This document shows, piece by piece, positions 26,978 through 35,607 of a stretch of DNA of 64,000 bases. The notes beneath the pieces are model-generated. The model worked only from the letters and a program-made list of their open reading frames with translations, had not been told where the DNA came from and did no database searches. Positions within the stretch are counted from its first letter, which is position 1. Every line of letters starts with the position of its first letter. This stretch comes from Planctomycetota bacterium (lineage in GTDB: Bacteria; Planctomycetota; Phycisphaerae; Sedimentisphaerales; Anaerobacaceae): NCBI GenBank assembly GCA_019456145.1, contig VRUL01000009.1:1-64000 (forward strand). The letters are read 5' to 3'. A program made the position numbers and the translations under genes.

Positions 26978-28061
26978 TAATATTTAGAGCAATGGGTGTG
27001 CCAGAGTATGGAGATGGATTAAAAAATGATTGTAAGTTCAGTAATTAGTTAGGTTTACATTAATGTATTTTAATAGGGGTATTACAAAATTGTCTCATTT
27101 AAATGCGGTTAACAGGACATAAAAAGAGAGGATTGTACGGACAGGACGAAACGTCTTTGCAGAAAAGGCTTTGTAAAGTCTTACATATCAGACTGTTATG
27201 AGTGGATATGCGGTGCCCGGCGAGATTATGATGTGCCATTTAGAGTAAATGAGACATTATCAGGTTATCTGAGACATTTTATGAGATAGATTATTGTACT
27301 TTAAACAGAGGTTTATACGCAAGATTCTGTTGATTCATTTTTTCTGCTACAATTTCTCATTACATTTAATCCAACATTGACCTATTTTGAGCGGACAATA
27401 AGTGTATATTTGTCAACGCTTTACGACCCTGGCGTGTTCTTTCGAGCCCCCGCGTTCAGTCCTCCTAAGCTCTTTATTGGCAAGGGCTTAGTTTTTGAGC
27501 ACCTGCCCATTGTATTTATTCTTACATTTATTGGTTCCCGGCCATCAGTTTTTTCCCACAAGAATTTGCAAAGTGAAAAAGTTTTTGTCATAAACCACAC
27601 TTATTAAAGATGAGTAAATAAGTTGTTAAGCTTGCAGTTTTAAGTGAATTGGGCCTGCATTCTGTTAGTTCAAAACGAATTCACTTGATTTTTGTGGTCA
27701 TGGGGCTATTATGTAGTGGTTCTATCCCAGGGAGGGCAAGGCTTTGCCAAAGTGCACGGATAGCTGATTAGGAAAAGGCTTCGTTATTTAAGGTAAATAT
27801 AAGGTAATGCTGTTCGGTGTATTGGTTCCAGCCGGGCTGTATGCAGCCAGTCTTTACAACTGTCTTCTTTTCCACAGGCTTGCTGAGATGTTTTGCCATT
27901 GTGGTCACCGGGGGCACCATTATGCCCCTGAGACTGTCACCAATTTACGGACAATAATTTCGTTACATTGGTCGGTGCTGCCTGCTTGTTAATCGGAAGG
28001 ATTGATTTAATTCATGAGGTGCAATATCAACTTGAACAATTAAAAATTGGAGAGGGCTAAA
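26978..28061. other. long stretch without convincing genes
   Basis: Over 1 kb with only short frames of non-protein-like composition (for example 27377-27607 and 27807-27992). It contains the inverted repeat listed at 27091-27256. From about 27940 a short hydrophobic reading frame (LVGAACLLIGRIDL) leads up to the kinase gene, perhaps a leftover. The kinase promoter should lie in the last 200 bases, but I cannot assign it. Confidence 0.5.
27091..27256. repeat. 166-bp segment bounded by 11-bp inverted repeats
   Basis: TGTCTCATTTA at 27091-27101 is the exact reverse complement of TAAATGAGACA at 27246-27256. Another TGAGACATT copy follows at 27270-27278 in direct orientation. Such nested TGAGACA ends are reminiscent of insertion-sequence termini. 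With no transposase inside it would be a MITE or an IS end fragment. Confidence 0.4.
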
Positions 28062-28124
28062 ATGGGCGGGAGTGTGAGAAAAACTGTTGTAGGAGACAGT
28101 CAAGAAGGAATGGAAAATGATTAA
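28062..28124 (+). CDS. possible 20-aa leader peptide before the kinase
   Basis: ATG with GGAGAGGG upstream reads MGGSVRKTVVGDSQEGMEND and stops 8 bases into the kinase gene. It could couple translation to the kinase start. Too short to support on composition. Confidence 0.25.
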   Translation: MGGSVRKTVVGDSQEGMEND

Positions 28125-31100
28125 GAATACAAACCATTTGGTCACAAACAATAAAATGATTCCTGTGGGAATTGGGGTAGCTATACTATGGTGGTTTTTT
28201 GAAGTTATGATGGACACCTATGTATTCCAAGAGGGCCTTTTTATTGAGCGGTTTTTTCCCGCACACGATCCGAATGAATTATGGATGCGCTTGGTGCCGG
28301 TGTGCTTGTTTGTTGGATTTGGTATATATGCCAGATCGGCTATGAGCAAGCCGATAAAGATGAGTGAGAGTTTGAGTGCGTCGAACCAGCAACTAATGGC
28401 AGGTGAGCAGCAACTCAAAGCAGCTAATCAACAACTCAGGGCAGGCGAGCAGCAGTTAAAAGCAGCCGAACAACAATTAAGGGCTACTAACCAGCAGTTG
28501 GTGGCGCGCGAGCAACAATTAAGAGGGGCCAATCAGCAGCTAAAGGCAAGCGAAGAGCGCTTTAGAGATTTTTTTGCCAATGCCCCTGTAGGTTTCCACA
28601 CTTTCGGGCCTGACCGCGTCATCGCCGACATCAATGAGACCGAATTGGCTATGATAGGCTATATCCGTGATGAAGTAATCGGCAAAAAAATATGGACAGA
28701 CCTTATAATACCTGAGCAAAGAGACCAGTTTGAAAAACATTGGCAGGATTTAATCACAAAAGGCCAGGTCCGAAACCTTGAATATACTCTTGTTCATAAA
28801 GACGGCCATAACATTAACGTGGTACTTAACGCTTCTTCAAGATTTGATGAACATAGCAACCTCATCTATACTCGCGGCAGTGTCTTGGACATTACCGAGC
28901 GCAAGAGGGCAGCCGAGCAGATAGAGAATTTGGCGAAATTTCCATCTGAAAATCCCAATCCTGTTCTTCGGATAGCAAAGAACGGGACACTACTCTACGC
29001 TAACGATGCTGGCAGGTTATTGTTGGCCGAATGGAACATCGAGGTAGGTCAGCTCGTTCCGGATACCTGGTGCCAAACGATTGCAGAGGTGTTTGCATCC
29101 GGTTCATACAGAAGAGTGGAGGCAGAGTACACGGGAAGAATATTCGCATTTGTAGTTGCCCCTATACCAGAAGCTGATTATGCTAACCTTTATGGGCGCG
29201 ACATTACGGAGCGTAAAGAGATAGCAGCCCGCCAGGAACTGACTGGAAAGGTCCTCGAGCGTCTTAACCGGAAAAGCCAAGCGTTCGAAATGGTCCAGGA
29301 TATTATCGCACTCATAAAAGAGTCCACTGGTTTTACCGCTGTGGGCATTCGTCTGCGCCAGGCAGACGATTTCCCCTACTTTGTAGTAGACGGTTTTTCC
29401 GATGATTTCGTCAAAGCCGAGAATTGTCTCTGTACTCGAAATGAAAAGGGGGAACAAGTCTTTGACGAAGAGGGGCGTCCGGCCCTGGAATGTTTGTGCG
29501 GCGCTGTGATAATGGGTGTGGCTGATCTGACTTCGCCTTTCATTACCAAAGCAGGCAGCTTCTGGACCAACAACACCACGAAGCTAATGTCCTCGTCGGA
29601 AGTGCAAGCTCTCGAGGTTCCAATAAGAAACCGTTGTAATCAGGCCGGTTACGAATCAGTAGCTCTGATTCCGTTGTGTTCCGGTGACCAGACTGTGGGG
29701 CTCCTGCAGCTTAATGATACTTTACCGGACTGTTTTACACCTGAGATGATTAGCTTCTTTGAGGGGATTTGTGCCAGTATTGGTATAGCATTGGCACGAA
29801 TAGAGGCTGAGCAGGAAATAAAGAACCTGGCGAAATTCCCTTCTGAAAATCCCAATCCTGTTCTTCGGATTGCAAAAAACGGGGTAGTGCTTTACGCTAA
29901 CGGCGCAAGCGGTTCACTTTTAGCCGAATGGGGCTGCCAGGTGGGTCAGACTGCTCCGAAGAACTGGTGTCGAACCGTTTCGGACGTTTTTGCCTCCGGT
30001 TCGGCCAGAAGGATCGAAGTAGCACACGCCGACAGTATATTTGCGTTTATGATTGTTCCGGTCGTCGAAGCTGATTATGTTAATCTATACGGCCGAGACA
30101 TAACCGAGAGGAAGAAGGCACAGGAGGTCTTACAGGCAAGTGAGGAGCAATTCCGTCGCGCGGTCCTCGATTCGCCCTTCCCGATAATGATTCACGCAGA
30201 AGATGGAGAAGTTTTGCAAATAAGCAAGGTTTGGACCGATTTGACAGGTTATACGCCTCAGGAAATCCCTACAATGTCGGCATGGACCGAACGGGCTTAC
30301 GGAGAGCGGAGAGATATTGTTAAGAGCCGCATCGAAAAGATGTTCGATTGTGATGAAAGAGTAGAGGAAGGAGAATATGTTATTTCCTCCAAAGATGGTA
30401 AAACACTAATATGGGATTTTAGTTCCGCTCCATTAGGGAAACTGCCTGATGGAAGGCGCCTTGTCATTAGTATGGCTATGGACATAACCGAGCGTAAGCA
30501 GGCCGAGCAAGAAATACAGAACCTGGCGAAGTTTCCTTCTGAGGATCCGAATCCCGTGCTTCGGATTGCCAGGGAAGGTATGGTGCTTTACGCCAACGCC
30601 GCTGGTTCTGAGCTCTTGAAAATCTGGGAGTGTAATGTTGGTGAACGAGTACCGGAACATTGGCACCAGTACGTTTTGCGAATGCTAAAATCGGGTTCGA
30701 GTGAAGAGCTTGAAGTGGTGTGCGGTGAAAGGGTCTTTTCGCTGATAATGACGCCTGTTGTGGATGCCGGATATGTTAACGCCTATGGTGTTGATATCTC
30801 CGAGCGAAAGCTTGCCGAAGAGGACCTGAGGAGATATCGCCAGCATCTCGAAAAACTCGTTGAGACTCGCACGGCAGAACTAACGCAGGCCAATGAGCAA
30901 TTACTACAGGAAATTGAGGCACGTAAGGGTCTGGAAAAAGAGATACTTAGCGTTAGTGAGCAGGAACGCCGAAAGATAGGGCAGGAGTTACACGATAGCC
31001 TTGGGCAACAGCTCACGGGCATTGCATTTATGACCAAAGTGTTGGAACAAAAGCTCGCTAAGAAGTCACTGGATGAAGCTGCTGATGTGATCAAGATAGC

Positions 31101-31575
31101 GAAACTTGTAAACCAGGCGACGGCTCAGGCGCATAGTTTAGCCAAAGGGCTTCACCCTGTAGATTTGGATACCGGAACTTTGGTCTCGGCACTACAGGAA
31201 TTGGCAATGGGTACCGAAACCCTTTTTGACGTCCATTGTATTTTCAAAAGTGACAAACTCGTTCATGTAAACGATCATGAGGTTGCCGTGCATCTTTATC
31301 GCATAACTCAGGAGGCCATTACTAACGCGATAAAACACGGTAAGGCAAAGAATATTCAGATAGGTTTGGTTTACGGCAGGAGTAAATCTGTCCTGACTGT
31401 GAAAAGCGATGGTCTGGATTTTCCAAAAGACTTTGAGGCAAAGTACACGGGTATGGGATTACAAATTATGGACCACCGAGTTGATATAATCGGCGGCTCA
31501 CTCGATATTCACAAGGCCCCGGAGGGTGGGACAATCGTGGTCTGTGGATTTCCGAACAAGAAACAACAACAATGA
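28117..31575 (+). CDS. multi-PAS/GAF sensor histidine kinase (NarL-type)
   Basis: 1152 residues, AAGGAATGGAAA before ATG. Two membrane helices (about 16-34 and 57-75) are followed by a nine-heptad Gln-rich coiled coil (89-151), a PAS domain (about 152-268), a first NLAKFPSENPNPVLRIA module (from 270), a GAF domain (about 375-565), a second such module (from 570), a PAS domain (about 670-790) and a third module (from 802). The kinase core has the HisKA_3 motif ERRKIGQELHDSLGQQLTG with the phospho-accepting His, and a HATPase with EAITNAIKHGKA and GMGLQIMDHR. The product should sense several signals and phosphorylate the coupled regulator, whose ATG overlaps its stop. Confidence 0.92.
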   Translation: MIKNTNHLVTNNKMIPVGIGVAILWWFFEVMMDTYVFQEGLFIERFFPAHDPNELWMRLVPVCLFVGFGIYARSAMSKPIKMSESLSASNQQLMAGEQQLKAANQQLRAGEQQLKAAEQQLRATNQQLVAREQQLRGANQQLKASEERFRDFFANAPVGFHTFGPDRVIADINETELAMIGYIRDEVIGKKIWTDLIIPEQRDQFEKHWQDLITKGQVRNLEYTLVHKDGHNINVVLNASSRFDEHSNLIYTRGSVLDITERKRAAEQIENLAKFPSENPNPVLRIAKNGTLLYANDAGRLLLAEWNIEVGQLVPDTWCQTIAEVFASGSYRRVEAEYTGRIFAFVVAPIPEADYANLYGRDITERKEIAARQELTGKVLERLNRKSQAFEMVQDIIALIKESTGFTAVGIRLRQADDFPYFVVDGFSDDFVKAENCLCTRNEKGEQVFDEEGRPALECLCGAVIMGVADLTSPFITKAGSFWTNNTTKLMSSSEVQALEVPIRNRCNQAGYESVALIPLCSGDQTVGLLQLNDTLPDCFTPEMISFFEGICASIGIALARIEAEQEIKNLAKFPSENPNPVLRIAKNGVVLYANGASGSLLAEWGCQVGQTAPKNWCRTVSDVFASGSARRIEVAHADSIFAFMIVPVVEADYVNLYGRDITERKKAQEVLQASEEQFRRAVLDSPFPIMIHAEDGEVLQISKVWTDLTGYTPQEIPTMSAWTERAYGERRDIVKSRIEKMFDCDERVEEGEYVISSKDGKTLIWDFSSAPLGKLPDGRRLVISMAMDITERKQAEQEIQNLAKFPSEDPNPVLRIAREGMVLYANAAGSELLKIWECNVGERVPEHWHQYVLRMLKSGSSEELEVVCGERVFSLIMTPVVDAGYVNAYGVDISERKLAEEDLRRYRQHLEKLVETRTAELTQANEQLLQEIEARKGLEKEILSVSEQERRKIGQELHDSLGQQLTGIAFMTKVLEQKLAKKSLDEAADVIKIAKLVNQATAQAHSLAKGLHPVDLDTGTLVSALQELAMGTETLFDVHCIFKSDKLVHVNDHEVAVHLYRITQEAITNAIKHGKAKNIQIGLVYGRSKSVLTVKSDGLDFPKDFEAKYTGMGLQIMDHRVDIIGGSLDIHKAPEGGTIVVCGFPNKKQQQ
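28381..28569 (+). repeat. nine degenerate 21-bp (7-residue) repeats in the kinase
   Basis: Codons 89-151 are nine heptads of the form x-N/E-Q-Q-L-x-A, such as SNQQLMA, GEQQLKA, ANQQLRA, and ending in SEERFRD. Asn and Glu mostly alternate at the second position (N,E,N,E,E,N,E,N,E). Leu at one fixed heptad position indicates a parallel coiled-coil signalling helix between membrane and PAS domains. Copy number could vary by slippage. Confidence 0.85.
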
Positions 31576-32279
31576 CGTGGAGAAAAATTGTGGCTCGAAA
31601 AAAACAACCAGATAAGAACGACGAATGCAAAACTAAAATACTTATTGTCGATGACCATCCTATCGTCCGACAGGGGCTTGCTGAGCTTATTAACCACGAG
31701 GATGATCTAAAAGTTTGCGGGGATGCCGAAGATGCTTCGGATGCGTTGGGATTAATCAAGGAATCAGAGCCGGATATGGTTATTGTCGATATTTCTCTTA
31801 AAGAGACCAGCGGTATAGAATTGATAAAGGATATCAAAGCTCAGTATCCCGGCCTGTCTGTTCTGGCTCTTTCTATGTACGATGAGTCTTTGTATGCCGA
31901 GCGTGCACTTCGAGCAGGTGCCAAGGGTTATATTATGAAAGCTGAAGCTACGGAAAACGTAGTCATAGCAATTCGCAAAATCCTGAGCGGCCAGATATAT
32001 GTAAGCGATAACATGGCGGCAAAGATGGTACGTAAATTAGTTGGGGGTAGTCCGGATGTAGGTGCTTCTGTTATAGAATCTTTGAGTGACCGTGAGCTGG
32101 AAGTGTTTTATTTAATCGGCCAGGGCTATGGAACCCGGCAGGTAGCCAAGCGACTGCACTTGAGCGTTAAGACCATCGAGACTTACCGAGCACATATCAA
32201 GGAGAAATTGAATCTGGCTGATGCCAGTGAGCTGCTCCAGTATGCCATTCAGTGGGTACACAGCCAAGACAAGGCGTAA
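31572..32279 (+). CDS. NarL/FixJ-type response regulator
   Basis: 235 residues. The receiver domain has the acidic pair in LIVDDHPIVRQG, the phospho-accepting Asp in MVIVDISL and the lysine in AGAKGYI. A LuxR-type helix-turn-helix follows (LSDRELEVFYLIGQGY, then VKTIETYRAHIKEKLNL). The ATG overlaps the kinase stop (ATGA), so the two form a cognate pair. It is the intact member of a set of three related genes here; the two downstream copies have decayed. Confidence 0.93.
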   Translation: MTWRKIVARKKQPDKNDECKTKILIVDDHPIVRQGLAELINHEDDLKVCGDAEDASDALGLIKESEPDMVIVDISLKETSGIELIKDIKAQYPGLSVLALSMYDESLYAERALRAGAKGYIMKAEATENVVIAIRKILSGQIYVSDNMAAKMVRKLVGGSPDVGASVIESLSDRELEVFYLIGQGYGTRQVAKRLHLSVKTIETYRAHIKEKLNLADASELLQYAIQWVHSQDKA

Positions 32280-32356
32280 TTTCACCGAAATTTACAATCG
32301 CACTTTGAATCTCTGCCATTTCGACTCTTTCTAAAACACCTTTAGAACTTTTTTAC

Positions 32357-32373
32357 AGGCCTTCGGCCTTTTT
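32357..32373 (+). terminator. terminator after the kinase-regulator pair
   Basis: AGGCC-TTC-GGCCT followed by TTTTT, about 80 bases after the regulator stop. The stem is short but GC-rich with a proper T-run. The rest of 32280-32744 has no gene. Confidence 0.6.
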
Positions 32374-32587
32374 GACTTTGGCCATAGGGCTATTCCCCGA
32401 TACGAGCGAGAGTACTTTAACTGATGTTAAAAGCAGATTCTGACCCGATTTACAAAAATGAACCTCTGGTTACAATCGTAGTAAATAATAAAAGGTAAAT
32501 CGGAATTTACAAGTAATGAGTTTGGAAAATTTAAGAGGTCCAGAACAGGTAAGAAGAAATTCATCACCATCCTCCACTAGGTTAAGG

Positions 32588-32618
32588 TTGCCAGCCGCAC
32601 TTCAGGTGCGGCTGGCAA
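32588..32618. repeat. perfect 13-bp stem hairpin
   Basis: TTGCCAGCCGCAC, loop TTCAG, GTGCGGCTGGCAA. No T-run on either side, so it is not a standard terminator. It lies about 125 bp before csrA and could be an mRNA structure or a dispersed palindrome. Confidence 0.75.
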
Positions 32619-32744
32619 GCCTGGTAAAAATGGACGCAGTTGTGGAGAGTTGTAATTGATGTAGATTAGCTGTGTAGTTGATTATTTTACTCGTAGCAAC
32701 TTTGGTGAGCGTTAGTAGCCGGCAGTTGGCAGAAAGAGTTGAAG

Positions 32745-32927
32745 ATGTTGGTTTTAAGCAGACGCAAGGATGAGTCAATTATGATAGGTGAGGAGGTACA
32801 GGTAATCATTGTAGACATCCGTGGTGATACGATTCGGCTGGGAATAACTGCTCCAAGGTCTATACCAGTTCATCGCAAAGAAGTGTACGAAGCTATCCAT
32901 CGCCAAAAAATTGGCAAGACAAAATAG
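32745..32927 (+). CDS. csrA: carbon storage regulator CsrA
   Basis: 60 residues from the ATG at 32745, giving the canonical MLVLSRRKDESIMIG start; a TTG two codons upstream is less likely. Further motifs are VIIVDIRGDTIRLGI and the RNA-binding end APRSIPVHRKEVYEAI. CsrA forms a dimer that binds GGA motifs in mRNA leaders and controls translation. Located between two regulator genes, it could act on the surrounding signalling and stress transcripts (inference). Confidence 0.95.
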   Translation: MLVLSRRKDESIMIGEEVQVIIVDIRGDTIRLGITAPRSIPVHRKEVYEAIHRQKIGKTK

Positions 32928-33002
32928 ATAGTTTTACGTTGAATGACACTCTTGGAATCTCCAAAACTAATTCTAATTTAAATTTAAAAAAGAAATGAAG
33001 TT

Positions 33003-33434
33003 ATGAATATGAGTAAAGAACATCACGACAAAGGCAAGAGCAAAAGCAGAATTTTGATTGTTGATGACCATGCTGTCGTCCGTCAGGGCTTAACACTGCT
33101 TATCAACCAGGAATGTGACCTTGTGGTTTGTGACGAGGCCGAAAATGCCACCGATGCTTTGGAAATCATAGAGAAACAACAGGTCGATTTGGCTATTGTT
33201 GATATTTCCCTGGATGGTACGAATGGCATTCAACTTACGGAAACAATAAAATCACAACACCCACATTTGCCCGTCCTGGTACTTACGATGCATGATGGAG
33301 CACTTTATGCCAAACGTGCATTTCAGGCAGGCGCCAAAGGATATATCACCAAGCATGAAGCTGCAGAAACAGTTATAACTGCAATACGCCTGATGCTTAG
33401 CGGAAAAGAATATATCAATGAGACGATGACGTAA
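33003..33434 (+). CDS. response regulator paralogue that has lost its HTH domain
   Basis: 143 residues. The receiver is intact (ILIVDDHAVVRQGL, LAIVDISLDGTNG, AGAKGYITK) and closely related to the regulator at 31572. It ends at a TAA right after YINETMT. The frame after the stop continues KILKK, where the intact paralogue reads KMVRK, and near 33515 SLSQVE followed by a stop resembles the SLSDRELE start of the HTH. It may still work as a phosphate sink, or be a pseudogene. Confidence 0.8.
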   Translation: MNMSKEHHDKGKSKSRILIVDDHAVVRQGLTLLINQECDLVVCDEAENATDALEIIEKQQVDLAIVDISLDGTNGIQLTETIKSQHPHLPVLVLTMHDGALYAKRAFQAGAKGYITKHEAAETVITAIRLMLSGKEYINETMT

Positions 33435-33542
33435 AAAATTCTTAAAAAAACTGAAATCGAAGGGTTCATTCCGTTGATGTCAGAGACCTTATGTATCAGG
33501 TTGAAATGAACTGTCTTTGAGCCAGGTAGAGTAGAACAGATC

Positions 33543-34052
33543 ATGAATTATAAAACCTCAGAACTTGAGACAACTGAAGTTGTGGACAATAGAGAAGAAC
33601 AGTATAACAGTTCTGGAGATGAAATCAGAATTGTGATTGCCGGCGGCTATCCAACCATACGTCGGGGATTGATGCAGCTTATTAATCAGAAAGCCATGCT
33701 GGGAGTTTGTGTCGAGGGCAAAAACGCTGGTCAGGTTTTGGATACTATCAAAAAAGAGCTGGTTGATATGGCCATTGTTGATATCTCTTTGAAATTGAAA
33801 GACACAAACGGTATTCAACTTGCTGAAAGAATAAAATTACAATCTCCAAATCTACCTGTTCTGATACTTAAGATGAACGATGAGGCACTCTATGTCAAAC
33901 GTGCCTCACAAGCGGGAACCCAGGAGTATGTCATAAACGATGAGGCGACTGAAAAAGTCATAAAAGCAGTCCGCTACGTTAAATCTTTATTAAAAAGTCG
34001 GATTTATGGTTTTACTGTTTTAGTCAAGCTGGAAAGGGGTAGTAAGAAATGA
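33543..34052 (+). CDS. degenerate receiver (pseudo-receiver) protein
   Basis: 169 residues. The sequence is a third copy of the same receiver: GLMQLINQKAMLGVC and MAIVDISLKLKDTNGIQLAE are clear. The acidic metal-binding pair has become AGG (RIVIAGGYPTIRRG), the Thr/Ser switch is Lys and the conserved Lys is lost (AGTQEYV); only the Asp of VDIS remains. There is no HTH. It cannot be phosphorylated in the normal way and is either a protein-binding relic or decaying. The next gene overlaps its stop by ATGA. Confidence 0.75.
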   Translation: MNYKTSELETTEVVDNREEQYNSSGDEIRIVIAGGYPTIRRGLMQLINQKAMLGVCVEGKNAGQVLDTIKKELVDMAIVDISLKLKDTNGIQLAERIKLQSPNLPVLILKMNDEALYVKRASQAGTQEYVINDEATEKVIKAVRYVKSLLKSRIYGFTVLVKLERGSKK

Positions 34053-34273
34053 TTTCTAAGAGTCTGAATGGATTTCCAACGAAGTTTCGAGAGGCACTAA
34101 ACAGTCAATTTTGCCCTGAGTGTGGTACCCGTATGACAGAAGTGGATAGATGCAGGGAAAATGAAGCGTTGTTTGTGTGGTATGATTGTAGCAGAAAAGA
34201 TTGCGATGGACACTGGCTGCAGAAAATATCTCTGGGTATTCTCAACGGGTCTTTAGGAGGATGTAGCTTGTGA
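34049..34273 (+). CDS. small zinc-ribbon protein
   Basis: 74 residues with FCPECGTRM and, 20 or so residues later, DCSRKDCDGHWLQ, giving two Cys pairs for one zinc. It overlaps both neighbours by 4 bp (ATGA and GTGA), so it is translated in a coupled set with the pseudo-receiver and the glycosyltransferase. I do not recognise the family; the role could be protein or RNA binding. Confidence 0.6.
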   Translation: MISKSLNGFPTKFREALNSQFCPECGTRMTEVDRCRENEALFVWYDCSRKDCDGHWLQKISLGILNGSLGGCSL

Positions 34274-35511
34274 TCGCGCTTAATAAAAAGAAAACAGTTG
34301 CTTTTATTTCATCATATTTGCCGCGGCAGTGCGGAATTGCTACATTCACATCGGATTTAATCAGCAATATGAAACTTGCCGGAGGCGAGGAATTTGAGTC
34401 GTACGTGTTCGCTATGCAGCCGGGAACATGCTTGGAATATGACAAATCAGTTAAGCTTAAGATTCGCAAAGAAATGAAATATGATTATGTTGCGGCAGCC
34501 AACTATATTAATTTCAGTGATGTTGATGTTGTTTCAGTCCAACATGAATTTGGTTTGTTTGGAGGTGACGGAGGTTCATATCTAAGCCTTTTACTTAAGA
34601 GATTGGATAAGCCTGTGATAACAACGCTGCATACGGTCCTCGAGCGACCACGGAGAGCGTACCTGGATTCTTTAACTGATGTGTGTCAAAGATCGGAGAA
34701 AGTAATCGTTATGAACAAACGCGGTATCAGGATGCTGCGGGACATTTATAGCGTACCTGAGTGGAAAATAGAGTTGATTCCACACGGGATACCGGATTTA
34801 CCTTTTGCCGACAGCAATTACTATAAGCGCAAGTTAGATATTCCGAGGCGCAAAACAATCCTTACCTTCGGTCTGCTTAGCAGGAACAAGGGGATAGAAG
34901 TTGTGCTCAGGGCCCTGCCGACAATAGTCAAAACCGACCCGTCTATTCTGTATATAGTCCTGGGTGCGACGCATCCCGAAGTGCTCCGCCATGAAGGCCA
35001 GGATTATAAATTTCAGCTTGAACGAATGGTCCTGGATTTGGGATTGCAAAAGAATGTTATTTTTCATAATCGCTTCGTCAGTGACCAGGAACTTTTTCAG
35101 TATCTTGGTGCAGCAGACGTTTATATTACACCATATCTGCACAGAGCGCAATTGACAAGCGGGACGTTGGCTTTTGCGGTAGGTGCAGGTAAAGCGATTG
35201 TCTCAACGCCATATTGGGCTGCTCAGGAACTGTTGGCTCAAGGGCGGGGCAAATTAGTACGATTTGGCGATTCAGAGCACATAGCACGCTCGGTAGTCGA
35301 GATCCTCAACAATAGCTCCTTATTTTCTAAAATGCGTAAACGAGCGTACGAGTATGGAAGAGCAATGACTTGGCCGAAAGTGGGACAGGCTTACTGGGAC
35401 ATTTTCGAGGCGCAGCCACTTTCCTTACAGATACCTTTGAGACCAACTGTAAGTTCGACGGATTGGAAGATATCTGCCTACGGCCGACGGCAAGTACATC
35501 AATCGGCTTAG
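34270..35511 (+). CDS. glycosyltransferase family 4 (GT-B)
   Basis: 413 residues, GTG start overlapping the zinc-ribbon stop. The N-terminal domain begins VAFISSYLPRQCGIATFT and includes VQHEFGLFGGDGG. The C-terminal nucleotide-sugar domain has ILTFGLLSRNKGIEVVLRAL, HNRFVSDQELFQYLGAADVY and SGTLAFAVGAGKAIVSTPYW. It should transfer a sugar from a nucleotide donor in the cytoplasm. Acceptor unknown; the preceding regulators suggest exopolysaccharide or storage-glycan control. Confidence 0.88.
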   Translation: MIALNKKKTVAFISSYLPRQCGIATFTSDLISNMKLAGGEEFESYVFAMQPGTCLEYDKSVKLKIRKEMKYDYVAAANYINFSDVDVVSVQHEFGLFGGDGGSYLSLLLKRLDKPVITTLHTVLERPRRAYLDSLTDVCQRSEKVIVMNKRGIRMLRDIYSVPEWKIELIPHGIPDLPFADSNYYKRKLDIPRRKTILTFGLLSRNKGIEVVLRALPTIVKTDPSILYIVLGATHPEVLRHEGQDYKFQLERMVLDLGLQKNVIFHNRFVSDQELFQYLGAADVYITPYLHRAQLTSGTLAFAVGAGKAIVSTPYWAAQELLAQGRGKLVRFGDSEHIARSVVEILNNSSLFSKMRKRAYEYGRAMTWPKVGQAYWDIFEAQPLSLQIPLRPTVSSTDWKISAYGRRQVHQSA

Positions 35512-35607
35512 AGGATTCGTCCGAATGTGACGGGATCAAAAAATTACGTGATTCTTAATCAAGTTGAGTTGTAAGAGAAAAAAATGAGAGAGAAAGGCGG
35601 TGTGATT

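Noticed and set aside
27377..27607. 76-residue plus-strand frame in the long gap
   Set aside because: No ribosome site, no hydrophobic or charged pattern and no similarity to known proteins.
28381..28569. CRISPR-like array
   Set aside because: The repeated 21-bp units are in-frame heptads of a kinase coiled coil, without spacers.
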